DNA of 7,066 nucleotides, taken from contig WFMT01000052.1 in the NCBI GenBank assembly GCA_015488975.1, forward strand, positions 1-7,066, in the 5' to 3' direction. Position numbers and translations under genes: made by a program. The notes beneath the pieces are model-generated. The model did no database searches. It was given only the letters and a program-made list of their open reading frames with translations, and was not told where the DNA came from. This DNA is from Campylobacteraceae bacterium. GTDB lineage: Bacteria > Campylobacterota > Campylobacteria > Campylobacterales > JALSKU01. This document shows, piece by piece, positions 4,925 to 7,066 of the stretch; the first letter of the stretch is position 1, and each line of letters opens with the position of its first letter.

Positions 4925-7066
4925 TGATAAAGATTTATAAAGCAAAAGAAAATAATTTAAAAATAGATTATTTAGAAATACCAAAAAATTCTTTAGTTGT
5001 CATAACAGGGATAAGCGGAAGCGGAAAAAGTACTTTGGCATTTGATACTCTTTATGCAGAAGGTCAAAGAAGATATATAGAATCACTTTCTTCATATGCA
5101 AGGCAGTTTTTAGACAGGATCGGTAAGCCGGATATCGAAAGAATTGAGGGGTTGACCCCTGCTATCGCAATTGATCAGAAAACAACAAGTAAAAATCCGA
5201 GATCAACAGTAGGAACAATAACCGAAATATATGATTATTTAAGATTGCTTTTTGCAAGAGTCGGTGAGCAATACTGCTATAAATGTGGGAAAAAAATATC
5301 CAAAATGTCAGCAAGTGATATTATAGAGCAAGTTTTAAAACTTCCTTTAAATGCAAAAGTTATTATACTTGCCCCATTGGTTAAAGAAAAAAAAGGTACT
5401 TTTTCTGACTTGATAGAATCTTTAAGGCACAGTGGCTATATAAGAGCGGTAATTGACGGTGTTATGGTTAGACTTGATGAAGAGATAGAACTTGGAAAAA
5501 CAAAAAAACACACTATTAAAGTTGTGATTGATAGAGTCATAATAAAAAATGATAATGCAAGCAGAATAGCCGAAGATGTTGAAAAAGCTTTAAAAGAGAG
5601 TTATGGTGAGGTTGAGATTGAAATACTTAATGCAAAAGATTTGTCTCTTGATGAGAAATATATCCATTATAGTGAGCATAATGCCTGTTTTGATTGTAAG
5701 ATAAGTTATGAGCCGCTTGAGCCTTTATCTTTTTCTTTTAATTCGCCAAAAGGTGCTTGTAAGTTTTGTGATGGACTGGGCATTAGATACTCAATTGATT
5801 TAAATAAAATTATTGATAAGCATTTGAGTATTGAAAATGGAGCAGTTAAGGTATTGTATGGTTTTAATAAAGGGTATTATTTTAGATTTTTAAAAGCATA
5901 TTGTGAATCAGCAGGTATAGATATTGAAAAACCATTTGAGGAGTTGGAAGAACATCAAAAAAAAGCTATTTTACACGGAGGAGTCGAAGAAGCTTCTTTT
6001 GTTTGGAAAAGACATAAATTAAGAAGAAAATGGGAAGGAGTTATAAAGCTTGCTTACAATATGTTTAAAGGAGAAAAAGATATTAATGAATATATGAGTG
6101 AAAAAGTATGTAGCTCTTGCCAAGGATACAGACTTAGTAAAGAGAGTTTGTCTGTTAAAGTAGCAAATTCCAATATAGCTGATATTTTAGACTTGCCAAT
6201 AGAAGATGCTTACAACTTTTTTACAGATGAAGAAAAATTTAAATATTTATCTTCTTTGCAAAAAGAGATAAGCAAGCCTATTTTAAAAGAGATAAAAGAG
6301 AGATTGTTTTTTTTAAAAGATGTCGGACTTGGATATATAACATTAGGTAGAGATGCAAGAAGTATTAGTGGCGGTGAGGCTCAAAGGATAAGGATAGCTT
6401 CACAGATAGGAAGCGGCCTAAGTGGTGTTATGTATGTGCTTGATGAGCCTAGTATCGGTCTTCATGAAAGAGATACAATAAAGCTTATAAAAACTCTAAA
6501 AAGCTTGCAAAAAAAAGGAAACAGTGTTATAGTCGTAGAACATGATAAAGAGACTATAAAGGCAGCTGATTTTATAGTAGATATTGGACCAGGAGCAGGT
6601 TTAAACGGTGGCAAGATAGTTTTTAGCGGAACATATAAGGAACTTTTAAAAAGTGATACCCTGACAGCCAAATATCTAACAGGAGTTAAAAAGATAGACT
6701 ATAGACAAAATAGAGCTCAAAAGAGTTTTATAGAGTTGAAAAATGTAAATGTAAATAATATCAAAAAACTATCAGTTAAAATTCCTCTTAAGAATTTGGT
6801 TTCAATCACTGGTGTCAGCGGAAGTGGAAAAAGTTCTCTTATATTGCAAACTCTGCTACCTATCGCAAAAGAATATTTAAACAGAGCAAAAAAAGTAACG
6901 AAAATAGCTGGTGTTGAATGTATAGGGCTTGAGCAGTTGGATAAAGTTATATATTTAGATCAAAGTCCGATAGGACGAACCCCAAGAAGCAATCCCGCAA
7001 CTTATACTGGTGTGATGGATGAGATACGAGTACTTTTTTCAGCTACCAAAGAAGCCAAGATACGAG
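4924..7066 (+). CDS. uvrA: Excinuclease ABC subunit A (UvrA), 3' end beyond the window
   Basis: The DNA damage-recognition ATPase of nucleotide excision repair; a UvrA dimer finds lesions and loads UvrB. The window holds 714 codons of a protein usually about 940 residues, open throughout with no frameshift. The N-terminal nucleotide-binding domain has Walker A GISGSGKST (29–37) and AEGQRRYIESLSSYARQFL just after it. Zinc module 1 is C255-x2-C258-x20-C279-x2-C282, and there is an extra C118-x2-C121. The signature SGGEAQRIRIA is at 482–492, Walker B VMYVLDEPSIGLH at 502–514 (D507, E508) and the switch histidine is H540. The second domain begins with Walker A GVSGSGKSS (630–638), and the DQSPIGRTPRSNPATYTG segment is present. 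The second zinc finger and second signature lie past the edge. The ATG overlaps the permease stop, and no strong Shine-Dalgarno is seen, suggesting translational coupling. Confidence 0.97.
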   Translation, partial: MIKIYKAKENNLKIDYLEIPKNSLVVITGISGSGKSTLAFDTLYAEGQRRYIESLSSYARQFLDRIGKPDIERIEGLTPAIAIDQKTTSKNPRSTVGTITEIYDYLRLLFARVGEQYCYKCGKKISKMSASDIIEQVLKLPLNAKVIILAPLVKEKKGTFSDLIESLRHSGYIRAVIDGVMVRLDEEIELGKTKKHTIKVVIDRVIIKNDNASRIAEDVEKALKESYGEVEIEILNAKDLSLDEKYIHYSEHNACFDCKISYEPLEPLSFSFNSPKGACKFCDGLGIRYSIDLNKIIDKHLSIENGAVKVLYGFNKGYYFRFLKAYCESAGIDIEKPFEELEEHQKKAILHGGVEEASFVWKRHKLRRKWEGVIKLAYNMFKGEKDINEYMSEKVCSSCQGYRLSKESLSVKVANSNIADILDLPIEDAYNFFTDEEKFKYLSSLQKEISKPILKEIKERLFFLKDVGLGYITLGRDARSISGGEAQRIRIASQIGSGLSGVMYVLDEPSIGLHERDTIKLIKTLKSLQKKGNSVIVVEHDKETIKAADFIVDIGPGAGLNGGKIVFSGTYKELLKSDTLTAKYLTGVKKIDYRQNRAQKSFIELKNVNVNNIKKLSVKIPLKNLVSITGVSGSGKSSLILQTLLPIAKEYLNRAKKVTKIAGVECIGLEQLDKVIYLDQSPIGRTPRSNPATYTGVMDEIRVLFSATKEAKIR

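Noticed and set aside
3077..6516. Homopolymer tracts as phase-variation switches (T8 3077–3084, A8 3916–3923, G5 4409–4413, T8 6307–6314, A8 6509–6516)
   Set aside because: Campylobacterota contingency loci usually use poly-G/C tracts of eight or more. The A/T runs here are expected from base composition, the G run is only five, and all the frames are intact.
6462..6671. Minus-strand 69-codon frame inside the 3' half of the window
   Set aside because: The plus strand encodes the uvrA Walker B, H-loop and following region without interruption, so this is a shadow.
1..7066. Defence island, CRISPR, insertion sequence, prophage or tRNA
   Set aside because: No direct-repeat array, transposase, integrase, toxin–antitoxin pair or cloverleaf was seen. 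Genes fill nearly all of the window and are core functions.

Overview
This is a low-GC (AT-rich) stretch of chromosome from a member of the Campylobacterota (Epsilonproteobacteria). The evidence is the gene content and order. The rlmH – dksA – two-TM membrane protein – dus order matches, from memory, the Campylobacter jejuni order Cj0126c–Cj0123c. The FliO has the large periplasmic domain known from Helicobacter/Campylobacter, and fliN and fliO lie side by side. A TauE/SafE exporter would suit a sulfur-metabolising marine genus such as Sulfurimonas, but the genus is a guess.

Layout. Positions 1–122 hold the last 39 codons of rlmH. A short AT-only spacer follows, with a perfect inverted repeat and a TATAAT box. 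It leads into a tight plus-strand operon: dksA-like gene (196–549, GTG start), a two-TM membrane protein (561–1571) and the tRNA-dihydrouridine synthase gene dusB (1568–2503, ATGA overlap). Two bases later, tail to tail, a minus-strand flagellar operon ends. Read in its own direction it is a CheX-like phosphatase-domain gene (4073–3642, TTG start), fliN (3641–3339, TTG start) and fliO (3342–2506, GTG start). A 107-bp divergent intergenic region with several short dyads and -10 boxes on both strands separates it from a second plus-strand unit. That unit is a TauE/SafE-family permease gene (4181–4924) overlapping by one base with uvrA, which runs off the window end after about 714 codons. uvrA is open throughout with no frameshift.

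How the genes work together. The first operon groups ribosome and RNA functions: rRNA methylation, a ppGpp-linked RNA polymerase cofactor and tRNA modification, plus a membrane protein of unknown role. The second couples a CheY-P phosphatase-like domain, the C-ring protein FliN and the export-apparatus assembly factor FliO. The third couples an anion exporter to nucleotide excision repair with no obvious functional link.

I see no mobile element, CRISPR array, RNA gene, phage gene or defence system. The window reads as conserved core genome. The points most worth checking are the split-FliY-like CheX/FliN gene pair, the run of non-ATG starts, and the palindromic divergent promoter region.
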